Program-made: the position numbers and the translations under genes
The notes under the pieces: model-generated
Told to the model about the DNA's origin: nothing
What the model saw: the letters and a program-made list of their open reading frames with translations, nothing else
Database searches by the model: none
Source of the DNA: Pontibacter populi
GTDB lineage: Bacteria; Bacteroidota; Bacteroidia; Cytophagales; Hymenobacteraceae
Reading direction: 5' to 3'
NCBI RefSeq assembly: GCF_019336435.1
Contig: NZ_JAHWXQ010000004.1
Span: 248,001-312,000 of the forward strand
Length of the DNA stretch: 64,000 nucleotides
Shown: one piece after another, positions 1 through 9,771 of the stretch
Position numbering within the stretch: position 1 is the stretch's first letter
Layout: each line of letters starts with the position of its first letter

Positions 1-39
1 GGTACAACTTTACTGACAGAAGTGAATCTTAAAGATTAA
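1..39 (+). CDS. Possible 3' end of an upstream gene (partial)
   Basis: Frame 1 is open from the window edge for 12 codons and stops with TAA at 37-39. The tail reads GTTLLTEVNLKD. A hairpin terminator on the same strand lies about 110 bp downstream, which would fit the end of a transcription unit. Twelve codons are far too few to identify a family, and an open frame of this length is expected by chance, so this is only a possibility. Confidence 0.25.
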   Translation, partial: GTTLLTEVNLKD

Positions 40-150
40 GCTTGATACAGCTTTGTATAATAAACGCTGTGATAACTGATAATTGAATGCTGATGATTCA
101 ATAAGATATACTATGATAAACCTGCTCCTGCTCCCTTCGCGACCACAATA

Positions 151-186
151 AAAGGCCTGTTTACGAAAGTAGACAGGCTTTTTTGT
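151..186 (+). terminator. Rho-independent terminator
   Basis: A 10-bp stem (GCCTGTTTAC with GTAGACAGGC, one G-U pair) closes a GAAA tetraloop and is followed by TTTTTTG. It would end whatever gene lies to the left of the window. Confidence 0.75.
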
Positions 187-598
187 TTTCTCGGCTTATA
201 TTATTTAAATAGTAAGAGCGAACATCACCATCCACTCCTATTTAGAATATACTACCTAATTCCTGATAAGACCAGTATATTCAAGAGTTAAAGCTTTCTC
301 TTATCTCCACGTTGTTGTGAACTTTAAGTATCTACACTGCTAAAATTGTAGTATAGACTCAATTTCCGATAACATCTGTATTTATATTCTTTCCCAAGCT
401 TCTCCATAGAAACCCTTGATTGGTTTCACATCTCCTTCTATTGTGCATGCTTTGGATAATATTTCGCTCTAAGTTCTGCTAATAGAGAGGGTTAAAAAGA
501 CTAAGATTTTCAATTCATATAAAATACCCTATATTCGTCATTGAAAAAGCTTGAGGTTATTACTTACTATATTTTCAGCTTTTCTTCCAATTAACTTA
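187..598. other. Gene-free upstream spacer
   Basis: AT-rich spacer of about 410 bp before the FG-GAP gene. I find no RNA gene, no clear promoter box and none of the composite repeat modules found elsewhere. An in-frame TTG at 551 could extend the following gene, but the ATG at 599 gives a better signal peptide. Confidence 0.5.
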
Positions 599-2110
599 AT
601 GCGATCTGTGAAAACTAAACTTATACTCTTTTACTTCATCAGCCTTGCACTTTCTATTTCAATATGCAATGCTCAGTCTTTTCAACAGCTATTTGCCCCA
701 GTCTTCACACCCGGAGGGCGCTTTGGAGAAGCTGTAGCAGCTCATTCTGATTTTATGATTGTAGGGGAAACTCAGGCTATTAACCCAGTCAATAAAAATT
801 ATAGTGCTGGTGTAGCACATGTTTACCAGAAACGCGCTTCAGGCTGGCAACTAACACAAACTATTGCAGAACCTGAAATGTCTACTTATTCTGACTTCGG
901 ATACTCAGTAGATATAAGTCAAAATTATGCTATTGTTGGTGCTCCTGGCCACTCTTCAAGTGGAGCTGCATACATATATAAAAAAGTGAATGATCGATGG
1001 GTAAAGCAACTTCGTCTGCCTGAGAAGTTCGGAGCAAAGTTTGGACATTCAGTAGCTATAGTTGAGAACTATGCTATAGTTGGAGCAATTAACAGCAGGG
1101 GTAATGGTCCCTCATGGAGCGATAGGGGGAGTGCATGGGTCTATAAAAGAGTTGGTACGGGAGATACTGAAACTTGGACTGAAGTAGCCCACCTTACTGC
1201 CAGTGATGAGTTTGACAGAGCACACTTTGGATTTAAAGTGGACATAAGTGATAGCTATGCTGTAGTTAGTGCATACACAGCCGCAGCTAATGAAAATTAT
1301 AACAGGAGCGGTGTATACATTTTTGAGAGGTCTTATGAATATTGGGCGGAGACAGCTAAATTACAACCTACTGACGCACAACTAACTGACAGAGAACAAT
1401 TTGGATGGGACGTCAATTTGTTCGAAAATCAACTTATTGTAGGCGCACCTCTAGATGTTATTAATGGAAAAAATAAAGGTTCGGCTTATATATTCGAAAA
1501 ACAAGTAAGTGCTTGGTCTCAAACAGCTAAATTAATTGCCTCAAGCGATACCTCTGCATATTTTGGAAGGGCAGTTGAGATAAAAGATGATATTGCGGTG
1601 ATTGGATTCATTGACAATTACCGTGGGGCAGCAAGCTTCTTTCTGAAAACCAAAAAGGGCTGGGTACAAGGGACCAAATTACTCAATCCGGATAAATACA
1701 ATAATGGTTCCATTACTGTCAACTTCGGTACTGCAATAGCATTTTCTGAAAATGAAGTAATCATTGGTCAATTCGACTCAAGCGTGGGAGCATCTATCGC
1801 CGGGACCGTTTTGGTTTTTAACAGGTCAACCCTTACAGGGCTAAATGATATAGCACAAAGCCAGTTTAGTGTATATCCCAATCCGGCTACTGATGTAATC
1901 TCTATTCAGTTCAATGAATCACTGAACTTTAAAGATAAAGTTACTATTGAAATTACTAGCCTGTTCGGTAAGTCAGTTTTAAAGAACAATTACTCTACTA
2001 GTGAGCTGAAACAAGGTATACAATTACCTGCTAACATATCAGGAATATATATGCTAACTATTAGATCTGGAGATAAAATTGGAAAAAGGAAAATTGTAGT
2101 GAACATCTAA
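599..2110 (+). CDS. Secreted FG-GAP beta-propeller with T9SS sorting domain
   Basis: The 503-residue protein starts at an ATG that directly gives a signal peptide ending ...ICNAQS. An upstream TTG at 551 would add 16 residues and bury the signal. Seven repeats of the form FG-x-V...IVGAP (for example FGYSVDIS, FGHSVAIV, FGWDVNLF) match integrin-type FG-GAP blades, and seven blades would close a complete propeller. The last 80 or so residues start at VYPNPATD and end IGKRKIVVNI, the layout of a type A T9SS C-terminal sorting domain. The protein should therefore cross the outer membrane and be anchored on the surface or released. Ligand and role are unknown. The gene is clearly more AT-rich than its neighbours and stands alone, which may mean acquisition or fast evolution. 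Confidence 0.85.
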   Translation: MRSVKTKLILFYFISLALSISICNAQSFQQLFAPVFTPGGRFGEAVAAHSDFMIVGETQAINPVNKNYSAGVAHVYQKRASGWQLTQTIAEPEMSTYSDFGYSVDISQNYAIVGAPGHSSSGAAYIYKKVNDRWVKQLRLPEKFGAKFGHSVAIVENYAIVGAINSRGNGPSWSDRGSAWVYKRVGTGDTETWTEVAHLTASDEFDRAHFGFKVDISDSYAVVSAYTAAANENYNRSGVYIFERSYEYWAETAKLQPTDAQLTDREQFGWDVNLFENQLIVGAPLDVINGKNKGSAYIFEKQVSAWSQTAKLIASSDTSAYFGRAVEIKDDIAVIGFIDNYRGAASFFLKTKKGWVQGTKLLNPDKYNNGSITVNFGTAIAFSENEVIIGQFDSSVGASIAGTVLVFNRSTLTGLNDIAQSQFSVYPNPATDVISIQFNESLNFKDKVTIEITSLFGKSVLKNNYSTSELKQGIQLPANISGIYMLTIRSGDKIGKRKIVVNI

Positions 2111-2259
2111 GGTTGGTTAACTCTACAAAAAGTTTAAAGATCATATCTAAGCCTTTTGCTTTTAGGTCATATGCTTTTATGCTCTGTAAACTCGCGCCAG
2201 CGAATAGAATTCAATGAATACATAAGATATTAGCTTGCAATTCGCGAATCACAAATCTC

Positions 2260-3522
2260 TTACCCCACTTTAAGCAACCCACTCAAATCCGTAGTATAGC
2301 ACGCCGAGATGTGCTCTTCTTTTAGCTGCCACTTTTTGCCGGTGCCCTGCACGCCGTACTTCACGAACTTGTTGCCGTATTTTTCGCGTAGGTCGTCGAG
2401 CACGTGCATTAGTTTAGTGTCGCGTTCAGTGTTTTGGCTGCTGAGTAACGAGAGCTGTACCTGGTTAGCTGGCACGATGTCGGAAACTATAACACCTGCT
2501 TTTTTATATTGCAGGCCCGGGCGGTATAGCTGTTTCAGGGCTCTGGTGGCGTGGCGAAGCAGGTCGAGTTCGCTGCTGGTAGGGCTGTCTAGTTTTATAG
2601 TTCGGCTATAGTAGTAATGCTGCTCGGTAAAGCGGTTCGTCATCAGGAAAACGGTTATCACACCAGCACATGACTTTTGCTTGCGCAGCTTCATGGCACA
2701 ACGCACGGTATGTGTGGCCAGGGCTTCTTCCAGGTCGGTTAGTTCGGTTAATGTTTCGCCGAAGCTGCGGGATGTGCAGATGTTTTGCTTGGCCGGCGGC
2801 ATGTGCTCCAGTTCCATACACGATTCGCCACGCAACTCTTTTACCGTGCGCAGGCCCACTACAGTCAGGTGCTTTTTAGCGAAGCCGTCGGTTACGTTGC
2901 GCAGGTCCCATGCGGTGTGTATGCCCAGCCCAGCCAGTTTAGTGGCGTAGCGCCGGCCAATGCCCCAAACACTGCCCACATCGGTTCTTTTGAGTGCAGC
3001 TTCAATGTGGCGTTCATCCGTCAGTACTAACACCCCGTCTGCTTTAGTAGATTTTTTAGACAGTCGGTTAGCTACTTTTGCCAGCGTTTTGGTAGTTGCT
3101 ACGCCCACGGCTACCGGTATGCCCGTCCACTGAAACACGGTCTCTTTTATAGTTTTCGCGTAGCTTTGAAGATCAATTTTATAAAAATCACCCAGGTCCA
3201 GGAAGCTTTCATCTATGGAGTATACCTCCAGGTTAGGCGTAAACTGCTGCAGCGTCTCCACCACCCTCCGCGACATATCACCATATAGCTCATAGTTAGA
3301 GCTGAACACGGCTACACCATCCTTCTCAAGCTGCGGCCGCGCCTGGAAGTAGGGCGTACCCATTTTTATGCCTAAAGCTTTGGCTTCGTTGCTGAGCGCT
3401 ATAATGCAGCCGTCGTTGTTCGATAGCACTACCACTGGCCTACCATTAAGCGCAGGGTTAAACACACGCTCACAGCTCGCATAAAAGTTATTACAATCCA
3501 CTATAGCAAACAGCGATGTCAT
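2260..3522 (-). CDS. umuC: DNA polymerase V catalytic subunit (Y-family)
   Basis: At 420 residues this matches the usual UmuC length. The N-terminus IVDCNNFYASCERVF carries the first catalytic Asp and the steric-gate region. YSIDESFLDL supplies the second acidic pair of Y-family polymerases, and helix-hairpin-helix and little-finger regions follow (GIGRRYATKLAGLGI onward). It performs error-prone synthesis across DNA lesions once assembled with processed UmuD. The start lies 3 nt after the umuD stop, so the two are certainly one operon read leftward. No clear terminator is visible after its stop. A DinB-like assignment is less likely because of the paired umuD. Confidence 0.95.
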   Translation of the reverse strand: MTSLFAIVDCNNFYASCERVFNPALNGRPVVVLSNNDGCIIALSNEAKALGIKMGTPYFQARPQLEKDGVAVFSSNYELYGDMSRRVVETLQQFTPNLEVYSIDESFLDLGDFYKIDLQSYAKTIKETVFQWTGIPVAVGVATTKTLAKVANRLSKKSTKADGVLVLTDERHIEAALKRTDVGSVWGIGRRYATKLAGLGIHTAWDLRNVTDGFAKKHLTVVGLRTVKELRGESCMELEHMPPAKQNICTSRSFGETLTELTDLEEALATHTVRCAMKLRKQKSCAGVITVFLMTNRFTEQHYYYSRTIKLDSPTSSELDLLRHATRALKQLYRPGLQYKKAGVIVSDIVPANQVQLSLLSSQNTERDTKLMHVLDDLREKYGNKFVKYGVQGTGKKWQLKEEHISACYTTDLSGLLKVG

Positions 3523-3525
3523 AGC

Positions 3526-3981
3526 TTATTTAAACTTTTTAATCACGCCCACCACTACACCCCAGATATGGCCACCTTCGGGATTATCTATTTTTATAGT
3601 TTCATAGTTAGGGTTTTCGGGTTGCAGGTAAGTACCATCCTTCCGGAACAGGACCCGCTTAATAGTAAATTCGCCATCCACAAAAGCCAGTACAATGTTT
3701 CCGGTAATCGCTTTTACAGACCTGTCTATTACGGCAAGATCACCTGATTCAATATGCGCTCCTATCATTGAGTCGCCTTCTACGCGCGCCAAGAACGTAG
3801 CCGTAGGATTCTCTGAAATATATTTGTTAAGGTCAATTGGATCAGCAGAATAATCGGCGGCAGGGCTCGGAAAGCCGGCCCGCACAGTGGTTCCAAACAA
3901 CAGTAGTTTATCATCAGCCTCTTCTGCGATACTGTACAGCCCCGGCTGCCATTGACTTATAGGTATCACTTTAGTTTCCAT
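3526..3981 (-). CDS. umuD: UmuD-like S24 self-cleaving SOS protein
   Basis: The protein has 151 residues from METKV. An ATG six bases earlier (3987) is an alternative start. RAGFPSPA at 34-41 is the self-cleavage region, cut between Ala35 and Gly36, where E. coli UmuD has Cys-Gly. Ser71 in GDSM and Lys108 in TIKRV form the peptidase dyad. RecA-stimulated cleavage should give UmuD', the partner of UmuC. A -7 box (TAATTTTG, 4000-4007 on this strand) sits just upstream, so the leader would be very short and the later start is preferred. I see no palindrome that I can call a LexA site, though Bacteroidota LexA sites vary. Confidence 0.93.
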   Translation of the reverse strand: METKVIPISQWQPGLYSIAEEADDKLLLFGTTVRAGFPSPAADYSADPIDLNKYISENPTATFLARVEGDSMIGAHIESGDLAVIDRSVKAITGNIVLAFVDGEFTIKRVLFRKDGTYLQPENPNYETIKIDNPEGGHIWGVVVGVIKKFK

Positions 3982-3999
3982 ATGCATTTGCTTTACGAA

Positions 4000-4030
4000 C
4001 AAAATTAGCAAAAGCTATATAAAAAGCTAA
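4000..4030 (-). promoter_or_regulatory. Putative umuDC promoter
   Basis: On the minus strand TTAG, 19 bp and TAATTTTG approximate the Bacteroidota consensus TTTG-N19-TAnnTTTG. The -7 box is perfect and the -33 box has one mismatch. Confidence 0.5.
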
Positions 4031-4120
4031 AATATTTAGCATTATTAATAAAATTGGGGTGTTTGAAGGGGGAAGGAACTTGGCTATAGTTAGTGACTAT
4101 AGTTTTATAGTTTCGGTTTT

Positions 4121-4650
4121 AACCTACCCCTACCCCCCCCGAGAGGGGATTTCCGGCTATAGTTGTAGTCGGTGGCTATAGTTCTATAGTTGCTGTTTGT
4201 CATCCCCTCTCCCCTTTCAAAGGGGACTTACCTGCTGTTACTTTTCAAGCTGTCATTTCGACCAGTGGGAGAAATCTGAGTTTGCTATAGTTACAGCCTG
4301 TGAACAGGACAGGTTTACCTGTCCCCACGGAACTATAGCCACGATAAATATCGAAGTTTACCGGCTCAAACTATAGTTCAACATTAGCTATGCGAAAATT
4401 CACAGTCTTTGGGTTGAGCGCCTTGTAGATTTCTGGTGCCGCAGGCATTTCGAGGAACGAGAAAAGGAAATGTACACCGCGCGATACTCGAAGACGGGGT
4501 CTCTCGGCCGTGAGGGCACCAAAGCTAAATTGAAACTGTAGATTTGTAGAGTTCCCAGGATTAAAGGAAATTTGAAAAGACAGCTTGGTTCTAATTGCAA
4601 CTATAGTTAGCTAAAAGCTGAGATAGATTTCTCACTTTGTTCGAAATGAC
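4121..4650 (-). repeat. Composite repeat island 1 (modules E1-A-D-E2-C1-B, reversed)
   Basis: Non-coding modules shared with the other islands, read right to left: E1 4618-4650 (GTCATTTCGAAC...AGAAATCT type); A 4400-4591 (about 190 bp); D 4308-4325 (GGACAGGTTTACCTGTCC, a palindrome); E2 4251-4277; C1 4201-4228 (CCCCTTTCAAAGGGG); the TATAGTT linker 4155-4192; B 4121-4150 (G/C hairpin). I count 14 copies of TATAGTT/AACTATA between 4081 and 4880. The island fills the gap between umuD and the 3' end of nuoN. Confidence 0.85.
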
Positions 4651-4833
4651 AAAAGGGAACTATAACCCAGACGCTAGCAGGAGCTGCGCACGCTGCTAGG
4701 TGTTAAATCTTTTTCATCTATCAAACCAACATTAAGCTGTAGTCAAAACCTTCCAGTTCTCGAATTGACAGCTGATAAACTATAGAAAAAGGCTTACTAC
4801 TCCTATGAACTAAGTATAGAGTTATCAATAAAA

Positions 4834-4859
4834 AAGGCTGCTCTTTGCAGAGCAGCCTT
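4834..4859 (-). terminator. Terminator of nuoKLMN
   Basis: Perfect 11-bp stem (AAGGCTGCTCT with AGAGCAGCCTT) around a TTGC loop, followed on the minus strand by a T-run. It sits 21 bp after the nuoN stop. Confidence 0.9.
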
Positions 4860-4880
4860 CCTATAGTTTATAGTTTCCTA

Positions 4881-6266
4881 TTACAGCATATTACTTACTA
4901 AACCCGGTACTAAACCTAACAGAACAGTAAGTGCCGCACAGATGATGAGTACCAATGTTGCAAAACCACTTACCGGTACTTTGGTGTTTTCACCGGCAGG
5001 CTGCATGTACATGGCGATAACTACTTTAATGTAGTAGTAGATACCAATAGCTGCCAGTACAACGGCTAATACCACCAGCCACATCAGGTTACCAGTCTCA
5101 ATCACTGCTGAGAATACAAACAGTTTACCGAAGAAACCAGCTGTAAGTGGGATACCACCCAGCGATAGCATCGAAACAGTCATCACGAAAGCTAGTAGCG
5201 GATTTGTTTTACCCAGTCCGTTGAAGGCTGCAAAAGAATGGTTTCCTTCACGCGCGTCTTCTACCAGCTTCAGAATGCCAAACGACATTACCGATGCCAG
5301 GGCATAAGACAGGGAATAGAAGAAGATTGCATTCTCAGACAGGTCATTGAAAGCCACCAGCGTCATCAGCAGGTAACCGGCATGCGAGATAGATGAATAA
5401 GCCAGCATACGCTTCACGCTTGGCTGAATTACTGCGCCAATGTTACCAACTACCAGCGTCAGTACTGTGATAGCAATAATAGTCGGGAACCAGGCTGTGA
5501 AAGAGCCTTCGAAAGCTGCATTCATTAATTTATAGAAAGCCGCCACACCTGCAGTTTTAACTACAGTAGCCATAAACGTAGTAAAGAACGTTGGCGTACC
5601 TTCATACACGTCCGGCGTCCAGAAATGGAACGGAGCAGCAGCTATCTTAAAGGAGATACCAATCACTAGTAGCAGCAGACCCATCGTGAACATGGTATTG
5701 GTTGTACCATCTGCCATCACATTGGCCGCGCCTATCTCTGTAATGTCAAAAGTACCAGTTGCACCGTAGATCAGAACTATACCAAACAGCAGCACACCTG
5801 TAAAGAACGAACCCATCAGGAAGTACTTCAGGGCAGCTTCGTTTGAACGAAGACTGCGTTTGTTGCTACCTGCCAGCACATACATGGCAATCGACAGGAT
5901 TTCGATACCGATGAACAGCATGATCAGGTTCTCATAGGCTACCATCATTATGGCACCAACCAGCGAGAACAGCAGCAGAGAGTAGTATTCAGCCAGGTTC
6001 TCATCTTCCGCATCGATATAACTTTGCGAGAACGGAAGAATAAGCAGCGTCGTCAGTACCATAATGCCCGTAAAAGCCACCGCATAGTTATCGATGGTGA
6101 GCATGTTGTTGAAGTAGGTCTGGGTGTTGTTCCAGGCAAGCAGGTTCACACCAAACACCACTATTAAAAACAGCAGGGCCAACGGTAATAATATTTTCTT
6201 AGACTTCAGGAAACCTACAAAAAGGTTAACGATGCCAAAAACTGAAAGAAGTATGATCGAGGTCAT
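4881..6266 (-). CDS. nuoN: NADH-quinone oxidoreductase subunit N
   Basis: A 461-residue antiporter-like membrane subunit of complex I, about the usual length for NuoN, with roughly fourteen hydrophobic segments. Diagnostic stretches are AALKYFLMGSFFTGVLLFG, FKIAAAPFHFWTPDVYEGTP and MLAYSSISHAGYLL, all typical of the proton-translocating Nqo14/NuoN family. It lies in the cytoplasmic membrane arm and helps couple quinone reduction to proton export. It is the last gene of the nuoKLMN unit: nuoM ends 20 bp before its start and a strong terminator follows. Confidence 0.96.
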   Translation of the reverse strand: MTSIILLSVFGIVNLFVGFLKSKKILLPLALLFLIVVFGVNLLAWNNTQTYFNNMLTIDNYAVAFTGIMVLTTLLILPFSQSYIDAEDENLAEYYSLLLFSLVGAIMMVAYENLIMLFIGIEILSIAMYVLAGSNKRSLRSNEAALKYFLMGSFFTGVLLFGIVLIYGATGTFDITEIGAANVMADGTTNTMFTMGLLLLVIGISFKIAAAPFHFWTPDVYEGTPTFFTTFMATVVKTAGVAAFYKLMNAAFEGSFTAWFPTIIAITVLTLVVGNIGAVIQPSVKRMLAYSSISHAGYLLMTLVAFNDLSENAIFFYSLSYALASVMSFGILKLVEDAREGNHSFAAFNGLGKTNPLLAFVMTVSMLSLGGIPLTAGFFGKLFVFSAVIETGNLMWLVVLAVVLAAIGIYYYIKVVIAMYMQPAGENTKVPVSGFATLVLIICAALTVLLGLVPGLVSNML

Positions 6267-6286
6267 GTCGTCGTATTTCCTGTTAA

Positions 6287-7750
6287 TTAGCGGTTAATGA
6301 TGTTCAGCAGGTTACCTACAGCCGGCTCCGAAATGCTCAGGAACGTGTTCGGGAACAAACCGATCCAGAATACCATGATCACCAGCGGAATAAGCACTGC
6401 TTTTTCATTGAATGTGAGGTCAGTGAAAGCATCTGTATGCTCAGACTTGGTACCGAACATCACACCCTGGAACATGCGCAGCATATAAACCGCACTAAGT
6501 ATAATTGTTAAGCCAGCTACAGCGCCAAACCAGGCATTGTATTGGTACACACCAGACAGAAGCAGGAATTCACCTACGAAACCGTTTGTAAGCGGCAGCG
6601 CCACAGCACCCAGCAACAGGATCATAAAGAAGATCGAAAGTGCTTTTGCGTTCTGTGTGATACCACCCAGGCTGGTAATCTCTCTGGTGTTGGTTCTTCT
6701 GTAAATGATGTCGATGATAAAGAACAGACCGGTTACGTTGATACCGTGGCTCAGCATCTGGATAACGCCACCCTGTAGGCCTTGCTCGTTCAGGGTGAAG
6801 ATACCAGCTGCAATAAGGCCAACGTGTGCGATAGATGAATAAGCGATCAGGCGTTTCAGGTCGTGCTGGCGGATGGCGATAACAGATCCGTAAACAATAC
6901 CGATGATAGATAGGACAAGCACCAGTTCATCCCACTGGCTCACACCCATTGGCACAACCGGCAGTAACCAGCGCAGCACACCGTAAATACCCATTTTCAG
7001 CATGATACCGGAAAGCAACATGGTAGCCTGTGTAGGCGACTCGGTATAAGTATCCGGCTGCCAGGTATGGAACGGAAACACCGGCATTTTAATAGCGAAG
7101 GCAATGAACAGGAACCAGAAGATCCAGCTCTGCGATTCAGCACTTAAGGCCAGTTGGTAGAACGCCTGCACATCAGAAGAATGTGCTGCTGCGTCAGTTG
7201 CACCCGTCTGGAAGTACAGGTATACAAAAGCAGCCAGCATGAAAAGCGAGCCGAAGACAGTATACACAAAGAACTTGAGCGTAACCTTAATGCGATTTGT
7301 ACCGCCCCAGATGGCTGCAATAAAGTAGATCGGAATAAGGGCCACTTCCCAGAAGAAGTAGAACAGGAACGCATCCAAGGCTACAAACACACCGATAAGG
7401 CCGGTCTGCATGAACAGGATAAGGGCGTAAAAAGCGTTCGGGTTCTTATAGTCGTGGTTGAAGGCCGAGAGTATGATCAGCGGAACCAGGAAAGTAGTCA
7501 GCAACACCATCAGTAAGCTGATACCGTCCATACCGATATGGAAGCCGATACCGGCATTCTCTACCCATGGCAAATTCAGTTCATACTGCATACGGCCACC
7601 TGCCGCATCAAAACCTGTAGTTGCAAGTATAGCTATGGCAAACTCAATGAGTGCTGCTACAAAAGCCACTTTCTTGGCACCTTGTCCTTTTATCAGCAAC
7701 ACCAACAGTGCTGCTAAGGCAGGCCAGAAAAGTAAAAGAGCTGTTATCAT
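6287..7750 (-). CDS. nuoM: NADH-quinone oxidoreductase subunit M
   Basis: A 487-residue polytopic protein of the Nqo13/NuoM family. It shows the conserved quinone-oxidoreductase segments ALIPIYFIAAIWGG, MPVFPFHTWQPDTYTESP and LIAYSSIAHVGLIAAGI. The conserved membrane Glu occurs in FYFFWEVALIP and the Lys in the discontinuous-helix region. It forms one of the three antiporter-like pumps of complex I. Flanking spacing is 20 bp to nuoN and 12 bp to nuoL, typical of one transcript. The iterated TATAGTT/AACTATA motif is absent from this gene, in contrast to many neighbours. Confidence 0.96.
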   Translation of the reverse strand: MITALLLFWPALAALLVLLIKGQGAKKVAFVAALIEFAIAILATTGFDAAGGRMQYELNLPWVENAGIGFHIGMDGISLLMVLLTTFLVPLIILSAFNHDYKNPNAFYALILFMQTGLIGVFVALDAFLFYFFWEVALIPIYFIAAIWGGTNRIKVTLKFFVYTVFGSLFMLAAFVYLYFQTGATDAAAHSSDVQAFYQLALSAESQSWIFWFLFIAFAIKMPVFPFHTWQPDTYTESPTQATMLLSGIMLKMGIYGVLRWLLPVVPMGVSQWDELVLVLSIIGIVYGSVIAIRQHDLKRLIAYSSIAHVGLIAAGIFTLNEQGLQGGVIQMLSHGINVTGLFFIIDIIYRRTNTREITSLGGITQNAKALSIFFMILLLGAVALPLTNGFVGEFLLLSGVYQYNAWFGAVAGLTIILSAVYMLRMFQGVMFGTKSEHTDAFTDLTFNEKAVLIPLVIMVFWIGLFPNTFLSISEPAVGNLLNIINR

Positions 7751-7762
7751 CTTCTAAGAACC

Positions 7763-9727
7763 TTATCCGATAAAGAAATTTAAAAACAGGATAAGCGCGA
7801 TGCTTACCACCATCAACAGAATGTAAAACCCGATTGCACCACTCTGTGCAAAGCGAAGTGTGCGGCTGCTCTGCATCACAAACTTACCTACACCATTCAC
7901 GATGCCATCAACTATAGTCACATCAAATACTTTGTGGAAAACAGAAGATAGCCACATGAGCGGGCGGACGATGATCGCGTTATATAATTCGTCGATGTAA
8001 TACTTGTTGTAGATCAGGTTGTGGATAGGAGAAAGCTGGGTGCCTTCTGCTGCCGGAACCTGCTTTTTGCTCACATACATAACATAAGCCAGGATGATCG
8101 CCACTACAGCCACCGCTACCGAAATACCCATTAGCATCCATTCAGTCGCATGATCGATGTGTAGTGGTGCAACTGCAGCTGCATTAGCAACCTGCGCGTA
8201 ACCATAAATAGGCGCCAGGTAATTCTGCAGCACGTGCATGTTCTCGCCAAACACTGCCGGAATACCTAAGAATCCGCCTATAGTTGAAAGGATAGCCAGC
8301 ACGATCAGCGGCAGTGTCATTGACATTGGTGATTCGTGCAGGTGAGATTTCTGTGCTTCTGTGCCGCGGAACGTGCCGAAGAATGTCAGGAACACCAGGC
8401 GGAACATGTAGAATGAAGTCATGAACGAAGTCAGCAGACCAAGTCCCCACATCAGTTTATTATGCTCCCAAACATGCGCCAGTAATTCATCTTTAGAGAA
8501 GAAACCAGCGAATGGTGGAATACCGGCAATTGCCAGTGTACCGATCAGGAAAGTAAGGAACGTAATAGGCAGATACTTGCGCAAGCCACCCATGAAACGG
8601 ATATCCTGCTCGTTGCTCATGGCGTGGATAACTGAACCAGCACCTAAGAACAGAAGCGCCTTGAAGAAAGCGTGCGTCAGTACGTGGAAGATAGACGAAT
8701 CGAAGGCCATTACGCCAAGTGCCAGGAACATGTAACCCAGCTGCGAAACAGTAGAGTAAGCCAATACCTTTTTAATATCGTTTTGTGCCAGGCCTATAGT
8801 TGCCGCCAGCAGTGCCGTTGCAATACCAACTATAGCTATCACTTCCATAGTAGATGGAGCTAGCACATAGAGCACGTTCGAGCGAATTACCATATAAATA
8901 CCAGCCGTCACCATGGTTGCCGCGTGTATCAGGGCCGAAACTGGAGTAGGACCTGCCATCGCATCCGGTAACCAGGTAAATAAAGGTATCTGTGCACTTT
9001 TACCCATCGCGCCAACAAACAGCAGCAGGGTAATCGTAATCATTACTGTAGAATCAATTCCACCAGTGTAACGGGCCGCTTCAGCAAAAACCTGCGGGTA
9101 GCTAACCGAACCGAACGTGATAAAAATCAGGAAAATAGCCAGTAGGAAACCTAAGTCACCGATACGGTTCATGACGAAGGCTTTCTTGGCAGCATTGTTA
9201 TAGTTGGTGTTCTTGTTCCAGAAACCAATCAGCAGGTACGAGCAAAGCCCTACCCCTTCCCAGCCCACAAACATCATCACGTAGTTAGAGCCCATTACAA
9301 GCAGTAACATCGAGAACATGAACAGGTTGATGAAAGCGAAGAACTTACCGAAGTTTTCATCGTGGCTCATGTAGCCGGCCGAGTACAGGTGAATCAGGAA
9401 ACCGATACCGGTTACCATCAGCATCATCAGCAGCGTCAGCTGGTCTATCAAAAACGAGAAACCGATTTGCATGTTGCCTACCGAGATCCAGTTATAGAAA
9501 TCTACGGTGTAAGCGCGGCTGCCATTGGCTGTAAAATCAACGAAAAGGTATACCGAGATAAGGAAGGAGGCGAGCACGGTGCCGCAGCCTATCAGACTTA
9601 CCATACCCTTTGCGAGCTTCCTGTTGCCAAGCCCGTTCACGATAAAGCCGATCAGAGGCAGCAACGGAATAAGCAAACAGAGCAGTGCCATCGCCTGGTT
9701 ATTGAAGGGCATTACAATCTCTTGCAT
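7763..9727 (-). CDS. nuoL: NADH-quinone oxidoreductase subunit L
   Basis: The 654-residue Nqo12/NuoL protein is full length, including the C-terminal part that forms the long lateral helix and last membrane anchor. Typical segments are FVGWEGVGLCSYLLIGFW, IPLFTWLPDAMAGPTPVSAL and VLAYSTVSQLGYMFLALG. It is the distal proton pump of complex I. The first in-frame Met is at 9727, and Met6 is also possible. It is preceded by nuoK after 44 bp and followed by nuoM after 12 bp. Confidence 0.96.
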   Translation of the reverse strand: MQEIVMPFNNQAMALLCLLIPLLPLIGFIVNGLGNRKLAKGMVSLIGCGTVLASFLISVYLFVDFTANGSRAYTVDFYNWISVGNMQIGFSFLIDQLTLLMMLMVTGIGFLIHLYSAGYMSHDENFGKFFAFINLFMFSMLLLVMGSNYVMMFVGWEGVGLCSYLLIGFWNKNTNYNNAAKKAFVMNRIGDLGFLLAIFLIFITFGSVSYPQVFAEAARYTGGIDSTVMITITLLLFVGAMGKSAQIPLFTWLPDAMAGPTPVSALIHAATMVTAGIYMVIRSNVLYVLAPSTMEVIAIVGIATALLAATIGLAQNDIKKVLAYSTVSQLGYMFLALGVMAFDSSIFHVLTHAFFKALLFLGAGSVIHAMSNEQDIRFMGGLRKYLPITFLTFLIGTLAIAGIPPFAGFFSKDELLAHVWEHNKLMWGLGLLTSFMTSFYMFRLVFLTFFGTFRGTEAQKSHLHESPMSMTLPLIVLAILSTIGGFLGIPAVFGENMHVLQNYLAPIYGYAQVANAAAVAPLHIDHATEWMLMGISVAVAVVAIILAYVMYVSKKQVPAAEGTQLSPIHNLIYNKYYIDELYNAIIVRPLMWLSSVFHKVFDVTIVDGIVNGVGKFVMQSSRTLRFAQSGAIGFYILLMVVSIALILFLNFFIG

Positions 9728-9771
9728 CTAATTTGTATTAAGTTAAGCTATTGTAGATTAGATTTCGGGGC

